DNA from: Sporanaerobium hydrogeniformans
GTDB taxonomy: Bacteria > Bacillota > Clostridia > Lachnospirales > Cellulosilyticaceae
Direction: 5' to 3'
NCBI RefSeq assembly: GCF_002735925.1
Contig: NZ_PEDL01000002.1
Location: 62,001-126,000 of the forward strand
Length of the DNA: 64,000 bases
Under the pieces are notes generated by a model. It ran no database searches, was not told where the DNA came from, and saw only the letters and a list, made by a program, of their open reading frames with translations. Positions 35,625 to 44,815 of the stretch are shown here, one piece after another. The position numbers and the translations under genes are program-made. Position 1 is the first letter of the stretch, and each line of letters begins with the position of its first letter.

Positions 35625-37382
35625 ATGCGTAAAACCAAAATTATTGGAACACTAGGACCTAAGACGCGTGACATAAATCATATCGAGGAAATGCTAGAAG
35701 CTGGAATAGATGGAATACGTATTAACTTTTCACATGATAATCACGAGATTCATGGTGAAACAGTAAAACGTGTTAAAAAAGTGCGAGAAGCTCTTAATAA
35801 GCCGATACCACTTATTTTAGATACAAAAGGCCCAGAAATTCGTACAGGTGTTATGAAAGATGATAAAGATTACCCTTTAGCTATTGGGGATACCATTACA
35901 TTAACAACAGAAGAGATTGAAGGAGATAGTAAAAGGGTAAGTGTAACCTATAAGAACCTTCCTTTTGATTTAAAAAGAGGCAGTCGTATTTTAATTGATG
36001 ATGGTCTTATTGAGCTGAAAGTTAAAAACCTTACCCCTACTGAAGTAGAATGTACGGTTGAAAATGGCGGAATGCTTGGTTCACGTAAAGGGATTAATAT
36101 TCCAGATGTTTTTGTAAATTTACCTGCTCTTACCGAGAAAGATATAGAGGATATTCAATTTGGGGCAAAGGTTGGCTTCGATTATATTGCAGCCTCATTT
36201 ATTCGCTGTGCCAATGATGTAATTACTATTCGTAACATTCTTGAAGAGAATGGTGGCGCGGATATTCAAATCATTGCTAAAATTGAAAATCGTGATGGTG
36301 TAAATAATATTGACGAGATTTTAGAGGTTTCTGATGCTATTATGGTAGCCAGAGGCGATTTGGGAGTAGAAATTCCAGCAGAAGAAGTACCAATTGTACA
36401 AAAAATGCTTATAAAAAAAGCAAATGCACAAGGCAAGCCTGTTATAACGGCAACTCAGATGCTAGATTCCATGATTCGCAATCCACGTCCTACTCGTGCA
36501 GAAGCCAGTGATGTTGCGAATGCTATTTTTGATGGAACATCGGTTATTATGCTTTCAGGTGAAACAGCAAAGGGAGATTATCCGTTAGAAGCAGTAAGGA
36601 TGATGGACCGAATTGCTCGAGCTGCAGAATTAGAACAAAGACAAAGAGGGCAAGTGCAAATGCCAGAGCCTTATGGCATGAGTATGACTAATGCTGTAAG
36701 TCATGCGACTTGTAATACAGCTAAAGAATTAGGTGCTGCATGTATTTTAACGATTACGAAGTCAGGTCATACGGCACGTTCTGTATCTAAATTTAAGCCA
36801 AGTTGCCCTATTATTGCTTGTACAACCAATCCTAGAGTATGGCGTCAACTTAATTTAGTATGGGGTTGTACGCCACTTTTAGGAAGCTATGATGAAAAAG
36901 ATTCAACAGATGAAGTTTTTTCTAAAACAGTAGAGCATATTGAAGCCATGAGATATGTTAAAAAAGGAGATATTATTGTTTTATCTGCAGGTATCCCAGT
37001 AGGTGTAGCAGGTACAACGAATATTATGAAGGTACAATATGTGGGAAACGTATTAGCTAAGGGAAAAGGCTATGGTAAACAAGTTGTAACGGGTAAGGCA
37101 AGTGTTGTAAAGGTATTAGATGAAGCAAGAAAAAACTTTAAAAAGGGAGACATTTTAGTTGCTAACAAAACAGATAATAGTTATTTACCTTACATGAAAA
37201 AAGCCAGTGCCATCGTGGTACAAGATGGAAGCTTAGAAGAGAGTAATCATGCGGTTATAGTTGGCAAAACTTTAGATATCCCAGTTATTATTGGCGCGGC
37301 TAATTGCGTAGAAGTTGTTAGAAATTCAACGATTGTGACAGTAGATAGTACAAAGGGTTATGTATATAATGGTGCACTATAG
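35625..37382 (+). CDS. pyk: pyruvate kinase with C-terminal PEP-utiliser domain
   Basis: 585 residues: TIM barrel with RINFSHDNHEIHG, LDTKGPEIRTG, and the signature IIAKIENRDGVNNIDEI containing the catalytic Lys; a B domain inserted near 70-170; an allosteric C domain; and an extra C-terminal domain (about 490-585, GKASVV to VDSTKGYVYNGAL) homologous to the PEP-utilising mobile domain of PpdK/EI, typical of the Bacillus-type enzyme. It makes ATP and pyruvate from PEP. Co-transcribed with pfkA. Confidence 0.96.
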   Translation: MRKTKIIGTLGPKTRDINHIEEMLEAGIDGIRINFSHDNHEIHGETVKRVKKVREALNKPIPLILDTKGPEIRTGVMKDDKDYPLAIGDTITLTTEEIEGDSKRVSVTYKNLPFDLKRGSRILIDDGLIELKVKNLTPTEVECTVENGGMLGSRKGINIPDVFVNLPALTEKDIEDIQFGAKVGFDYIAASFIRCANDVITIRNILEENGGADIQIIAKIENRDGVNNIDEILEVSDAIMVARGDLGVEIPAEEVPIVQKMLIKKANAQGKPVITATQMLDSMIRNPRPTRAEASDVANAIFDGTSVIMLSGETAKGDYPLEAVRMMDRIARAAELEQRQRGQVQMPEPYGMSMTNAVSHATCNTAKELGAACILTITKSGHTARSVSKFKPSCPIIACTTNPRVWRQLNLVWGCTPLLGSYDEKDSTDEVFSKTVEHIEAMRYVKKGDIIVLSAGIPVGVAGTTNIMKVQYVGNVLAKGKGYGKQVVTGKASVVKVLDEARKNFKKGDILVANKTDNSYLPYMKKASAIVVQDGSLEESNHAVIVGKTLDIPVIIGAANCVEVVRNSTIVTVDSTKGYVYNGAL

Positions 37383-37386
37383 ATTT

Positions 37387-37420
37387 AAAAAGAGAATTGC
37401 TTGCAAGCAATTCTCTTTTT
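37387..37420. terminator. terminator after pyk
   Basis: A perfect 34-base palindrome with AAAAAGAGAATTGC and its complement ending in five Ts. Confidence 0.85.
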
Positions 37421-37524
37421 AAATTTTTTCATAAAACCCTTAAAAAAGAGAGAGACTATAAGTAGAAATTTCAAAGGTTTTGGTTTAGAATAAGGAGATA
37501 AATAAAAAGTAAGGAGAGAATGCG

Positions 37525-38946
37525 ATGAATAATCAAAAAGCCCCTGGATTTGTTAAAATGAAACATGGTACGGGCATATCTGGTCATTTAGGTCCTTCAC
37601 AGGTGCTTGTAACAGGTTTTTTGTGTGTTATTTTAATAGGTACAATACTCTTGATGCTTCCTATAAGCTCTACGAGTGGTGAATACACCTCTTTTATTGA
37701 TGCTCTTTTTACAGCGACATCAGCAGTTTGTGTAACAGGACTAACTGTAGTAAATACGTTAGCCCATTGGTCCACCTTTGGGAAAATTGTTATTATTTTA
37801 TGTATCCAAATTGGGGGACTTGGATTTATGACACTTGTTAGTATGCTTTTTATTATAATGGGTAGGCGTATTACCCTTAAGAACAGGTTAATCATGCAAG
37901 AAGCATTTAATTTTAATACGACTTCAGGTATTGTACGCTTTACAAGGTATATTGTGATAGGAACACTTTTAGTTGAATTAACAGGTGCTATTTTAATGAG
38001 TTTTATCTTTATCCCTGATTATGGTCTAGGTAAAGGGATTTGGTATAGTGTTTTTCATGCTATTTCTGCCTTTTGCAATGCAGGCTTTGATATGATTGGT
38101 GATAATAGCTTAACACCCTATAGAGGTAATATACTTCTAAATTTAACGGTTATGGGGCTGGTTATTATGGGTGGTTTAGGATTTAATGTATGGATTGATA
38201 CGTATAAGGTACTTAAGCTTAAAAAAGAAAAAGGAAAGAATCTTAATTGGAGTCAAGCTCTCTATTCTATGTCTGTACATACACGTTTAGTATGGCTCAT
38301 TACTTTAGGGTTATTGACTTTGGGGTTTGTGTTTTTCTTTTTTGCAGAGTATACAAATCCTGGAACTCTAGGTCCTCTTAGTTTAAAGGATAAGGTATTA
38401 GGTGCAATGTTTCATTCTATGACTACACGTACAGCAGGCTTTTTTACCATTTCCCTTCCAGATTTGACAGACGCCTCTAAATTAATGACAGTCTTACTTA
38501 TGTTTATAGGTGGCTCACCTGCGGGAACTGCAGGAGGGATTAAAACGGTAACGATAGGTGTTTTGATTCTTTGTGCACTTTCTACTATTAAAGGAAAAGA
38601 TGAAACAGTTGTTTTCAAAAAGCGTATCCCAAGACAAATTATTTCACGTGCATTAACAGTTGTTATAATTGGTATGATGGCTATTTTTATTATGTTGATT
38701 ATTTTAACTTTTACTGAAAATGCAAGTTTTATGGACTTGCTTTTTGAAGTGGTTTCAGCCTTTGGTACAGTAGGCATTACACTAGGGATAACTCCTGATT
38801 TAAGTAGCCTTGGAAAAGGCGTGATTATCATTATGATGTTTATTGGACGTTTAGGTCCCATTACAATGGCAGTGGCTTTGATGATTAAACAAAGCAAATA
38901 TAAAGGCATCTTGCAATATCCAGAAGAAAAAGTATTAGTGGGTTAA
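37525..38946 (+). CDS. ktrB: Trk/Ktr-type potassium uptake membrane subunit
   Basis: 473 residues with the four-fold repeated pore architecture: ITSAVCVTGLTVVNT-type filter loop (AVCVTGL), FCNAGFDM, TRTAGF, and FGTVGI, one in each repeat. These Gly-containing loops form the K+ selectivity filter. It pairs with the RCK subunit 18 bases downstream. Potassium uptake is usually coupled to Na+ in KtrB. AAGGAG precedes the ATG. No c-di-AMP riboswitch was seen in the 140-base leader. Confidence 0.92.
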   Translation: MNNQKAPGFVKMKHGTGISGHLGPSQVLVTGFLCVILIGTILLMLPISSTSGEYTSFIDALFTATSAVCVTGLTVVNTLAHWSTFGKIVIILCIQIGGLGFMTLVSMLFIIMGRRITLKNRLIMQEAFNFNTTSGIVRFTRYIVIGTLLVELTGAILMSFIFIPDYGLGKGIWYSVFHAISAFCNAGFDMIGDNSLTPYRGNILLNLTVMGLVIMGGLGFNVWIDTYKVLKLKKEKGKNLNWSQALYSMSVHTRLVWLITLGLLTLGFVFFFFAEYTNPGTLGPLSLKDKVLGAMFHSMTTRTAGFFTISLPDLTDASKLMTVLLMFIGGSPAGTAGGIKTVTIGVLILCALSTIKGKDETVVFKKRIPRQIISRALTVVIIGMMAIFIMLIILTFTENASFMDLLFEVVSAFGTVGITLGITPDLSSLGKGVIIIMMFIGRLGPITMAVALMIKQSKYKGILQYPEEKVLVG

Positions 38947-38964
38947 AATGGAGGAGGAAAGCAA

Positions 38965-39630
38965 ATGAAACGTAAGCAATTTGTGATTTTTGGATTAGGA
39001 CGCTTTGGTGTAAGTGTGGCAACTACCCTTTCGGAAGCAGGATATGAGGTAATGGTAGTAGATCCTTCAGAGGAGAAAATACAGGAGATTTCCAGTTTAG
39101 TAACACATGCGGTACAAGCAGATGCAACGGATATGGATACCCTTTGTGCTCTAGGGATTCGTAATTTTGATGTAGCCATTGTGGCTATTGGTAAGGATAT
39201 GCAAGCGAGTATTATGATTACCTTATTACTTAAAGAAATAGGAATACCTTATGTAGTAGCTAAAGCCAGTACAGAGATACATCAACGTGTACTTGAAAAA
39301 CTAGGAGCGGATCGTATTATTTTGCCGGAGTATGAGATGGGTAGGCGTATTGCCACTAACTTAATCTCAGGAAATATTATTGATTACATTGAGCTATCTA
39401 AAGATTATAGTATTGTGGAAGTTGAAGTTTTACCACAATGGGAAAAACAAAGCATGAAGGATTTAAATATCCGTACGAAATATGATATCAATATTATTGC
39501 TATTAAAGGTCAAGAAGATATTATTGTTTCACCAGGCCCTAATTATATATTTAATAAGGGAGATATACTTGTAGCAGTTGGAGATAATAAAGCCTTACAG
39601 GAGATAGAGAATAAACGTCATGATGCCTAA
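38965..39630 (+). CDS. ktrA: Ktr/Trk potassium uptake regulatory subunit (RCK protein)
   Basis: 221 residues: RCK_N Rossmann domain starting FVIFGLGRFGVSVATTL with nucleotide-binding GxGxxG and acidic VVDPSEEK, then an RCK_C domain from about 135 (SIVEVEVLPQWE to GDILVAVGDN). It forms the cytosolic gating ring on KtrB and binds ATP/NADH and, by family knowledge, c-di-AMP at the C-domain. GGAGG precedes the ATG. It overlaps the next gene by 11 bases. Confidence 0.92.
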   Translation: MKRKQFVIFGLGRFGVSVATTLSEAGYEVMVVDPSEEKIQEISSLVTHAVQADATDMDTLCALGIRNFDVAIVAIGKDMQASIMITLLLKEIGIPYVVAKASTEIHQRVLEKLGADRIILPEYEMGRRIATNLISGNIIDYIELSKDYSIVEVEVLPQWEKQSMKDLNIRTKYDINIIAIKGQEDIIVSPGPNYIFNKGDILVAVGDNKALQEIENKRHDA

Positions 39631-40432
39631 AGAAATAGCAAGTTTACAAAACCCTGTTTTAAAAATGATTAATCAGCTTCAAAAAAAGAAAGCTGTCCGT
39701 AAAAAAGAAGGGCTCTTTGTAGTAGAAGGTCTTAGAGCAGTAAGAGAAATTACAAAGGAATTTGAGGTAGAGTATTATGTCACTACCAAAGAGGTAGAAG
39801 TGAAGGATTTACCAGGGCTAGAAAAAAGCAAATGGATCGTAGTTCCAACAGCACTCTACAAAGCCATTAGTGAAACCGAAGCACCCCAAGGTGTGATGGC
39901 TGTGGTTAAAATGCCAAATTGTAAACTTCAAGATTTAGTACTCAAAGAGAGAGGCTTTTATCTCATTTTAGAAAATCTTCAAGATCCAGGTAATATGGGA
40001 ACGATTATTCGTACGGCTCATGCCTTTGGAGCAAATGGGATTTTGATTACGAAAGGGTCAGTGGATGTTTTTAGTCCAAAGGTAGTACGTTCTACTATGG
40101 GGTCACTTTTTCATGTGCCACTTGTAGTAGATTGTGAGATAGAAGAATATAGAGAGGTTTTACGACAAGCAGAGATACCTATCTATGCCACAGCACTTGA
40201 GGAAGCAAAGCCTATTTATCATATTAACTTTGTCAATCCATTGGCCATCGTCATTGGTAATGAAGGAAATGGTGTTTCTGACTACATTAAAAAAGCAGCA
40301 GATTACAAGATGATGATCCCCATGCCTGGTGGAAGTGAATCTTTAAATGCATCTGTGGCCACATCTATTTGTATCTATGAAGTAATGCGTCAGTTAGAGG
40401 TCAATGCACAGTCATGTATCCCTAAAGAATGA
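39620..40432 (+). CDS. SpoU/TrmH-family RNA 2'-O-methyltransferase
   Basis: 270 residues: an N-terminal substrate-binding domain (about 1-95, RKKEGLFVVEGLRAVRE) followed by the SPOUT knot domain with its three motifs: NLQDPGNMGTIIRTAHAFGA, VIGNEGNGVS, and PMPGGSESLNASVATSI. Family members methylate rRNA or tRNA riboses with SAM; this subgroup is close to RlmB/YsgA-type 23S enzymes. ATG at 39620 or 39623, overlapping ktrA, so translation is probably coupled. Target nucleotide unknown. Confidence 0.9.
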   Translation: MMPKEIASLQNPVLKMINQLQKKKAVRKKEGLFVVEGLRAVREITKEFEVEYYVTTKEVEVKDLPGLEKSKWIVVPTALYKAISETEAPQGVMAVVKMPNCKLQDLVLKERGFYLILENLQDPGNMGTIIRTAHAFGANGILITKGSVDVFSPKVVRSTMGSLFHVPLVVDCEIEEYREVLRQAEIPIYATALEEAKPIYHINFVNPLAIVIGNEGNGVSDYIKKAADYKMMIPMPGGSESLNASVATSICIYEVMRQLEVNAQSCIPKE

Positions 40433-40454
40433 AGTTAGGTTTTAAGACAGTAGC

Positions 40455-40483
40455 TTGACAAAATAAATTAAAATCCCTATAAT
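40455..40483 (+). promoter_or_regulatory. promoter of the asnS leader
   Basis: Perfect consensus: TTGACA (40455-40460), 17 bases, TATAAT (40478-40483). Confidence 0.9.
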
Positions 40484-40489
40484 TTAAGC

Positions 40490-40742
40490 AGTTAAATAAG
40501 TACAGACGATGATAAGACGAGTAAGCACAAATCGGACTTTCAGAGAGCTAGCGATGGGTGAGAAGCTAGTAGGCGATGGTGACTGAAGAACCTCTTGGAG
40601 TTGCTAACCGAACGAGTAATTAAGTAGGCCTAGCCGGGTAAGACCGTTATATCTTGTATGAGTGGGGCTTTTTTAAGTTCAACTAGGGTGGTAACGCGGA
40701 GTCACTTCGTCCCTTTATAAAGAGAGGGACGGAGTTTTTTTA
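40490..40742 (+). promoter_or_regulatory. T-box riboswitch (tRNA-Asn) of asnS
   Basis: The T-box bulge AGGGTGGTAACGCGG lies at 40685-40699. Stem I carries CAGAGAGCTAGCGATGGGTG distal elements and, near its 3' side, GAAGAACCTCTTGGAG, in which AAC (40589-40591) is an Asn codon in the specifier position, agreeing with asnS. Uncharged tRNA-Asn should prevent termination. Confidence 0.9.
40704..40742 (+). terminator. T-box-controlled terminator before asnS
   Basis: ACTTCGTCCCT (40704-40714) pairs with AGGGACGGAGT before a run of Ts. Confidence 0.85.
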
Positions 40743-40811
40743 TTTTCTAGTACGATTAATCGATGCAAGGAGAAATAGAAGCATTTATTTTATGTTAAAG
40801 GAGAGAGTAGG

Positions 40812-42200
40812 ATGAAAACAATATCAATTAGAACCCTATATGGGATGCCAGAAAGTTATGTAGGGACTGTAACTGTAGCCGGTTGGGTAAGAACAGTAAG
40901 GGATTCAAAAACCTTTGGATTTATTGAGGTGAATGATGGAACCTTCTTTAAAAGCGTACAAGTGGTTTTTGAAGATCATTTAAGTAATTTTAAAGAAATT
41001 GCTAAATTAGGAGTAGGTGCAGCCCTTATTGTAACAGGTGAACTAGTTTTAACACCTGGTCAAAAGCAACCTTTTGAAATTAAAGCTACTTCAATTGAGG
41101 TAGAAGGTGAGTGTCCTCCCGAATACCCACTTCAAAAGAAACGTCATTCCTTTGAATACCTTCGTCAAATTGCCTATTTGAGACCACGTACCAATACTTT
41201 TGGTGCAGTATTTAGAGTACGTTCCTTAGCCGCTTATGCGATCCATAAGTTTTTCCAAGAAAGAAACTTTGTGTATGCACATACACCACTTATCACAGCA
41301 AGTGACTGTGAAGGGGCAGGAGAAATGTTTAGGGTAACCACTTTAGACCCAGCTAATCCACCTAAAAATGAGCAGGGAGAAGTAAACTTCAAAGAAGATT
41401 TTTTTGGTAAAATGGCAAGTCTTACGGTATCGGGTCAGCTTTCGGCTGAAACGTTTGCCATGGCTTTTAGAGATGTATATACCTTTGGCCCCACTTTCCG
41501 TGCAGAGAAATCCAATACACCAAGACATGCCGCTGAGTTTTGGATGATTGAACCAGAAATCGCCTTTGCAGACTTAAATGATGATATGCAACTTGCAGAA
41601 GATATGGTGAAGTTTGTAATAAATTATGTATTAGAGCATGCTAAAGAAGAAATGCAGTTCTTTAACCAGTTTGTAGATAAAGGTATTCTAGAGAGACTAG
41701 AAAATATCGTAAACGCTGACTTTGGTAAGGTATCCTATACAGAAGCTATCAAAATTCTTGAAGGCTCAAGTAAGAAGTTCGAGTATCCAGTATTCTGGGG
41801 CTGTGACCTTCAAACAGAGCATGAGCGTTACTTAACTGAAGAACACTTCCAAAAACCTGTATTTGTTACAGACTATCCAAAAGAGATTAAAGCCTTCTAT
41901 ATGAGAATGAATGAAGATAACAAAACGGTAGCTGCTATGGATCTTCTTGTACCAGGTATTGGTGAACTTATTGGTGGTAGCCAAAGAGAAGAGAGACTTG
42001 ATGTTCTACTTGAAAGAATGAAAGAGCTTGGACTTAACGAAGAAGATTATTGGTGGTACCTCGACCTTCGCCGTTTTGGTGGCACACGCCATGCAGGCTT
42101 CGGCTTAGGGTTTGAAAGACTTATTATGTATTTAACAGGCATGACCAACATCCGTGACGTTATTCCATTCCCAAGAACGACAGGTTCAGCAGAATTTTAA
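40812..42200 (+). CDS. asnS: asparagine-tRNA ligase
   Basis: 462-residue class IIb synthetase: OB-fold anticodon domain (about 15-110, [22 protein letters not shown]), then the catalytic core with FSQESP-like [16 protein letters not shown], motif 2 [21 protein letters not shown], and motif 3 [16 protein letters not shown], ending in the family GSAEF. It charges tRNA-Asn directly. Start ATG behind AAGGAGAG. Single gene controlled by the upstream T-box. Confidence 0.97.
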   Translation: MKTISIRTLYGMPESYVGTVTVAGWVRTVRDSKTFGFIEVNDGTFFKSVQVVFEDHLSNFKEIAKLGVGAALIVTGELVLTPGQKQPFEIKATSIEVEGECPPEYPLQKKRHSFEYLRQIAYLRPRTNTFGAVFRVRSLAAYAIHKFFQERNFVYAHTPLITASDCEGAGEMFRVTTLDPANPPKNEQGEVNFKEDFFGKMASLTVSGQLSAETFAMAFRDVYTFGPTFRAEKSNTPRHAAEFWMIEPEIAFADLNDDMQLAEDMVKFVINYVLEHAKEEMQFFNQFVDKGILERLENIVNADFGKVSYTEAIKILEGSSKKFEYPVFWGCDLQTEHERYLTEEHFQKPVFVTDYPKEIKAFYMRMNEDNKTVAAMDLLVPGIGELIGGSQREERLDVLLERMKELGLNEEDYWWYLDLRRFGGTRHAGFGLGFERLIMYLTGMTNIRDVIPFPRTTGSAEF

Positions 42201-42271
42201 AGGGGATAGAGGAGAAATAAGGGGATAAGGAGTAAGGGAAAAAGTAAGACAAAATAGCAGAGTAAATAAAT

Positions 42272-42324
42272 AAAATGGGGAACAACTTTATTTTCATTAC
42301 AAAAAGAGTTGTTCCCCATTTTTT
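42272..42324. terminator. bidirectional terminator after asnS
   Basis: AAAATGGGGAACAACT and AGTTGTTCCCCATTTT form a 16-bp stem between asnS and the convergent aldo/keto reductase gene. Confidence 0.88.
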
Positions 42325-42398
42325 CATTTTAAAGAGAAAAAATAGTAAAGGAATTTTTGTTTGATGTTAACATCAGTAACTTTATTAAAAATATTGAA

Positions 42399-43298
42399 TT
42401 AGAGTACTTCCATACCACGAGAAGCTTCTAGAATCATAAACCAGTCCTTGGTTGAAAGAGGAATCTTCAAAGCATCTACGCAAGCTTTAATACGTTCGAT
42501 TTTCATTGAACCTGTAACAGGGCAAATCTTAGCAGGATGCTTCAGGATAAAAGCATAGGCAATTTTATCAATAGAATCGACTTGATATTTTTGAGCCATG
42601 GTCTCTAAAACTTTTACAACTCTTATTTCTTGCTCTGTCTTAGGACTAAAAAGTCTTCCACCACCAAGAGGTGACCAAGCCATAACTGGAATATCATGCT
42701 TTAAGGCACTATCCATTATACCATTAAAGAAGGTATCCGTATAAAGGGTAGAGACCTCCACTTGATTAGTCACAAGAGGGGTTTTTGTAAAAGTATTAAC
42801 CATATCAAAATAAGTATAACTTGCATTAGAAATACCTATATTTCTAACTTTCCCTTCTTGTACTAATGTATCTAACCCTTCTGCAAGTTCCACAGGATTA
42901 AGTAGTGGGTCTAGTCTGTGAATAAGCAGAACATCAATATAATCTGTGCAAAGATTTTTAAGAGACTCGTCTACAGACTCCCTTAAATGCTGTACAGAAG
43001 AATCATAGTAGTGTACAAAATCACTTTTTTCAGTAGGGAGTACAATATTAAATTTAGTAACCAACTGCATTTTATCTCTTAGAGAAGTATTATTTTTTAA
43101 GACAGCTTCACCAAATAGTCTCTCACTTTCTCCTAAACCGTATATATCAGCGTGGTCAAAGGTAGTAATACCCATTTCAAGGCAGCTATTAACAAACGCT
43201 GTCATTTTGTGGCCACTAAGACCTTCCCTACTTGCTCGCATCATTCCAGCAATAACTCTTGAAAAGCTTAAATCATCAGTTACTTTCATATAGTCCAT
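42399..43298 (-). CDS. aldo/keto reductase (YdhF-like)
   Basis: 299 residues, NADPH-dependent reductase TIM barrel. The catalytic tetrad is visible: Asp and Tyr in TTFDHADIYGLGESE (near 46-60), Lys in LVTKFNIV, His in DVLLIHRLDP. GNISNASYTYFD-type strand IGISNASY and SPLGGGRLF follow, and the C-terminal ICPVTGSMKIERI positions the cofactor. It would reduce an aldehyde or ketone. AAAGGAG precedes the ATG. Behind the collapsed alcohol dehydrogenase gene and presumably on its MerR-type promoter. Confidence 0.92.
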   Translation of the reverse strand: MDYMKVTDDLSFSRVIAGMMRASREGLSGHKMTAFVNSCLEMGITTFDHADIYGLGESERLFGEAVLKNNTSLRDKMQLVTKFNIVLPTEKSDFVHYYDSSVQHLRESVDESLKNLCTDYIDVLLIHRLDPLLNPVELAEGLDTLVQEGKVRNIGISNASYTYFDMVNTFTKTPLVTNQVEVSTLYTDTFFNGIMDSALKHDIPVMAWSPLGGGRLFSPKTEQEIRVVKVLETMAQKYQVDSIDKIAYAFILKHPAKICPVTGSMKIERIKACVDALKIPLSTKDWFMILEASRGMEVL

Positions 43299-43323
43299 AA
43301 AAATTCTCCTTTAACGGGTATTG

Positions 43324-43529
43324 TTATTTGTCTTTATCATAAGTAATGCCGTAGTCACTCATTTTCAACTGATCAACATGGCAGGCTTTTTGCAAATCAA
43401 TTAAGGCTATTACAAAGTTCATTAAAAAGGTAGCATCTGTTTTACCTAGAGCCTTAGCCAAATCTATCATATATTCAGTTGACCGTTTCCAAATAAAGTG
43501 TTTGTTGGGATGCAATAATTAAAATACAT
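43324..43529 (-). pseudogene. iron-containing alcohol dehydrogenase with internal deletion
   Basis: Behind a perfect AGGAGG, the ATG at 43529 opens MYFNYCIPTNTLFGNGQLN, the N-terminus of Fe-type alcohol dehydrogenases (F.Y..PT...FG.GQL), then meets a stop. A different frame immediately after carries EYMIDLAKALGKTDATFLMN and then FVIALIDLQKACHVDQLKMS, the family's C-terminus. About 1 kb, including the metal- and NAD-binding parts, is gone and the two ends are out of frame. The gene cannot make an active enzyme. The promoter and ribosome site are kept, so the transcript still reaches the reductase gene 26 bases further on. Confidence 0.8.
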
Positions 43530-43571
43530 GGTTAATACCTCCTAAAATTGTTTTAATTGTATCTTAAACTC

Positions 43572-43602
43572 ATTGTATATGTTGGAGTTAACTCAAAGTC
43601 AA
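43572..43602 (-). promoter_or_regulatory. MerR-type promoter with 19-bp spacer
   Basis: On the minus strand TTGACT (43597-43602) and TACAAT (43572-43577) are 19 bases apart, too far for normal sigma-A use. The spacer holds the palindrome GAGTTAACTC, giving CTTTGAGTTAACTCCAAC, very close to the CTTGGAGTTAACTCCAAG-type operator of NmlR/AdhR regulators that respond to aldehydes. No merR-family gene is in this window. Confidence 0.8.
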
Positions 43603-43754
43603 GAGTTTTGAATATTTATTTTTAAATATAAATAATATAAAATATAAACGAGTAAAATAATTAAGCCTAGAAAATAGATTATAACTCTTATAGGATGCTT
43701 CAGAAGAAAGACTCTGTACCATTTACCCAGTTAGAAATAGTGTACCTTTGATGC

Positions 43755-43890
43755 TATAATAAAAGAAATGAAAGGGTATATGTATGGAAACAATTCGTAT
43801 TGAGTAGAGAACGTTTATACTGATCATAGATTTTTTGCGATACAAAGATGCTGTTGTACTAACTTTTAGTGCAACAGCATGTTTTATTAA
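43755..43890 (+). ncRNA. possible short transcript with strong 3' hairpin
   Basis: A TATAAT at 43755-43760 is followed about 90 bases later by a 15-bp hairpin, ATGCTGTTGTACTAA with TTAGTGCAACAGCAT (43848-43880), then GTTTTATTAATTTT. Between them is only a seven-codon frame. It may be a small RNA or the terminator of a lost gene. The rest of 43603-44156 shows nothing else. Confidence 0.3.
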
Positions 43891-44156
43891 TTTTACAACA
43901 TACTTTATTACTGATACTGATTGCTTACGTTTTTTCATTTTCTTAAAAACAAAAGCAAAAATAGGAGGTTAATCTAGAGCAGGCCAATAGCTTGAATATT
44001 AATTTGAAATTGTTAGAATTTTAAGTTATTATTAGAGAGATGAAAACATATAAAGGATAAAAAGCCTAAAAACTAAGCTTTGGATACTCAGTATAAAATG
44101 AATAAGAGTGATAATTTTTGCCTGGGTTATTTTTAAATAATAGGAGGGTATAAGAT

Positions 44157-44603
44157 ATGAAAAAGAAAGCGTTAAAATATGTAGGTTCTATTTTATTGAT
44201 GTGCTGCTTTATATTTTTAGGGAAGCTATCTTCAGATAGCATTGAGCATTATATGCAGGATACTCTTAGAATCCCAATCATTTGGTCTTTAGCAACCTCT
44301 ACACTGTTATATATAGGTTTTGGCCTTCTTCTTGGTTCGGACTATCTTTTAAAAGAAAAGGTTAAGGAAGGAAGATGGCGGGTTAACTTAAGTAAGCTTA
44401 TAATTATGGGAATACCTTCACTTATACTCGGTTATGCAACTTACCTTTACTTTCTATTCCATATTTCACTAGGACGTTTTAGCAGTTTTTTAGTTACCAA
44501 GCCATCTACTTACATGAGTTTATTCAGGATATTATTTGGATATATTGTAGCAACGAGCTTTTACAAAGAACGAAGTGTAGGTGAAATAGATGTTAAAGAG
44601 TAA
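44157..44603 (+). CDS. four-helix membrane protein, unknown
   Basis: 148 residues with about four hydrophobic segments (VGSILLMCCFIFLGKL, IIWSLATSTLLYIGFGLLLG, LIIMGIPSLILGYATYLYFLF, MSLFRILFGYIVATSFY) and a charged loop in the middle. AGGAGG precedes the ATG. No family recognised. A 28-codon frame overlaps its end. Confidence 0.65.
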   Translation: MKKKALKYVGSILLMCCFIFLGKLSSDSIEHYMQDTLRIPIIWSLATSTLLYIGFGLLLGSDYLLKEKVKEGRWRVNLSKLIIMGIPSLILGYATYLYFLFHISLGRFSSFLVTKPSTYMSLFRILFGYIVATSFYKERSVGEIDVKE

Positions 44604-44676
44604 AATATTAGGAATAGGTTCAGTAGCTTTAGCCTTTAAGATAGGATTCTTGTTTGCCTTGGGTTTATGCGGATAG
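44590..44676 (+). CDS. possible 28-residue hydrophobic peptide
   Basis: A tiny frame, MLKSKILGIGSVALAFKIGF plus LFALGLCG, begins inside the last codons of the preceding gene. AGGTGA lies six bases before its ATG. The peptide is one basic N-terminus plus a single hydrophobic helix. It may be a coupled small membrane peptide or chance. The remaining bases to 44815 hold only the 20-bp tandem repeat. Confidence 0.3.
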   Translation: MLKSKILGIGSVALAFKIGFLFALGLCG

Positions 44677-44690
44677 CAAATAGCTCTATA

Positions 44691-44730
44691 AATGCTTGGA
44701 TTTATATAAAAATGCTCGAATTTTTAAATA
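44691..44730 (+). repeat. tandem 20-bp direct repeat before the GH112 gene
   Basis: AATGCTTGGATTTATATAAA (44691-44710) is followed at once by AATGCTCGAATTTTTAAATA (44711-44730), 14 of the 20 positions equal. The same motif, again at exactly 20-bp period, precedes the binding-protein gene at 47179. A TTGAATTC also follows at 44741, as it does at 47204. Likely sites of the AraC-type regulator at 50543. Confidence 0.6.
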
Positions 44731-44815
44731 GAATTAAGGGTTGAATTCAAATAAAATAGAAGTTAATCAGGAAAATTTATTTGAAAGGATACAAAAGGGA
44801 TAATAGGAGGAGACT

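Noticed and set aside
43723-43938. 71-codon minus-strand frame rich in Lys and hydrophobic residues
   Set aside because: It is antisense through a strong hairpin, lacks a clear ribosome site, and shows no family pattern.
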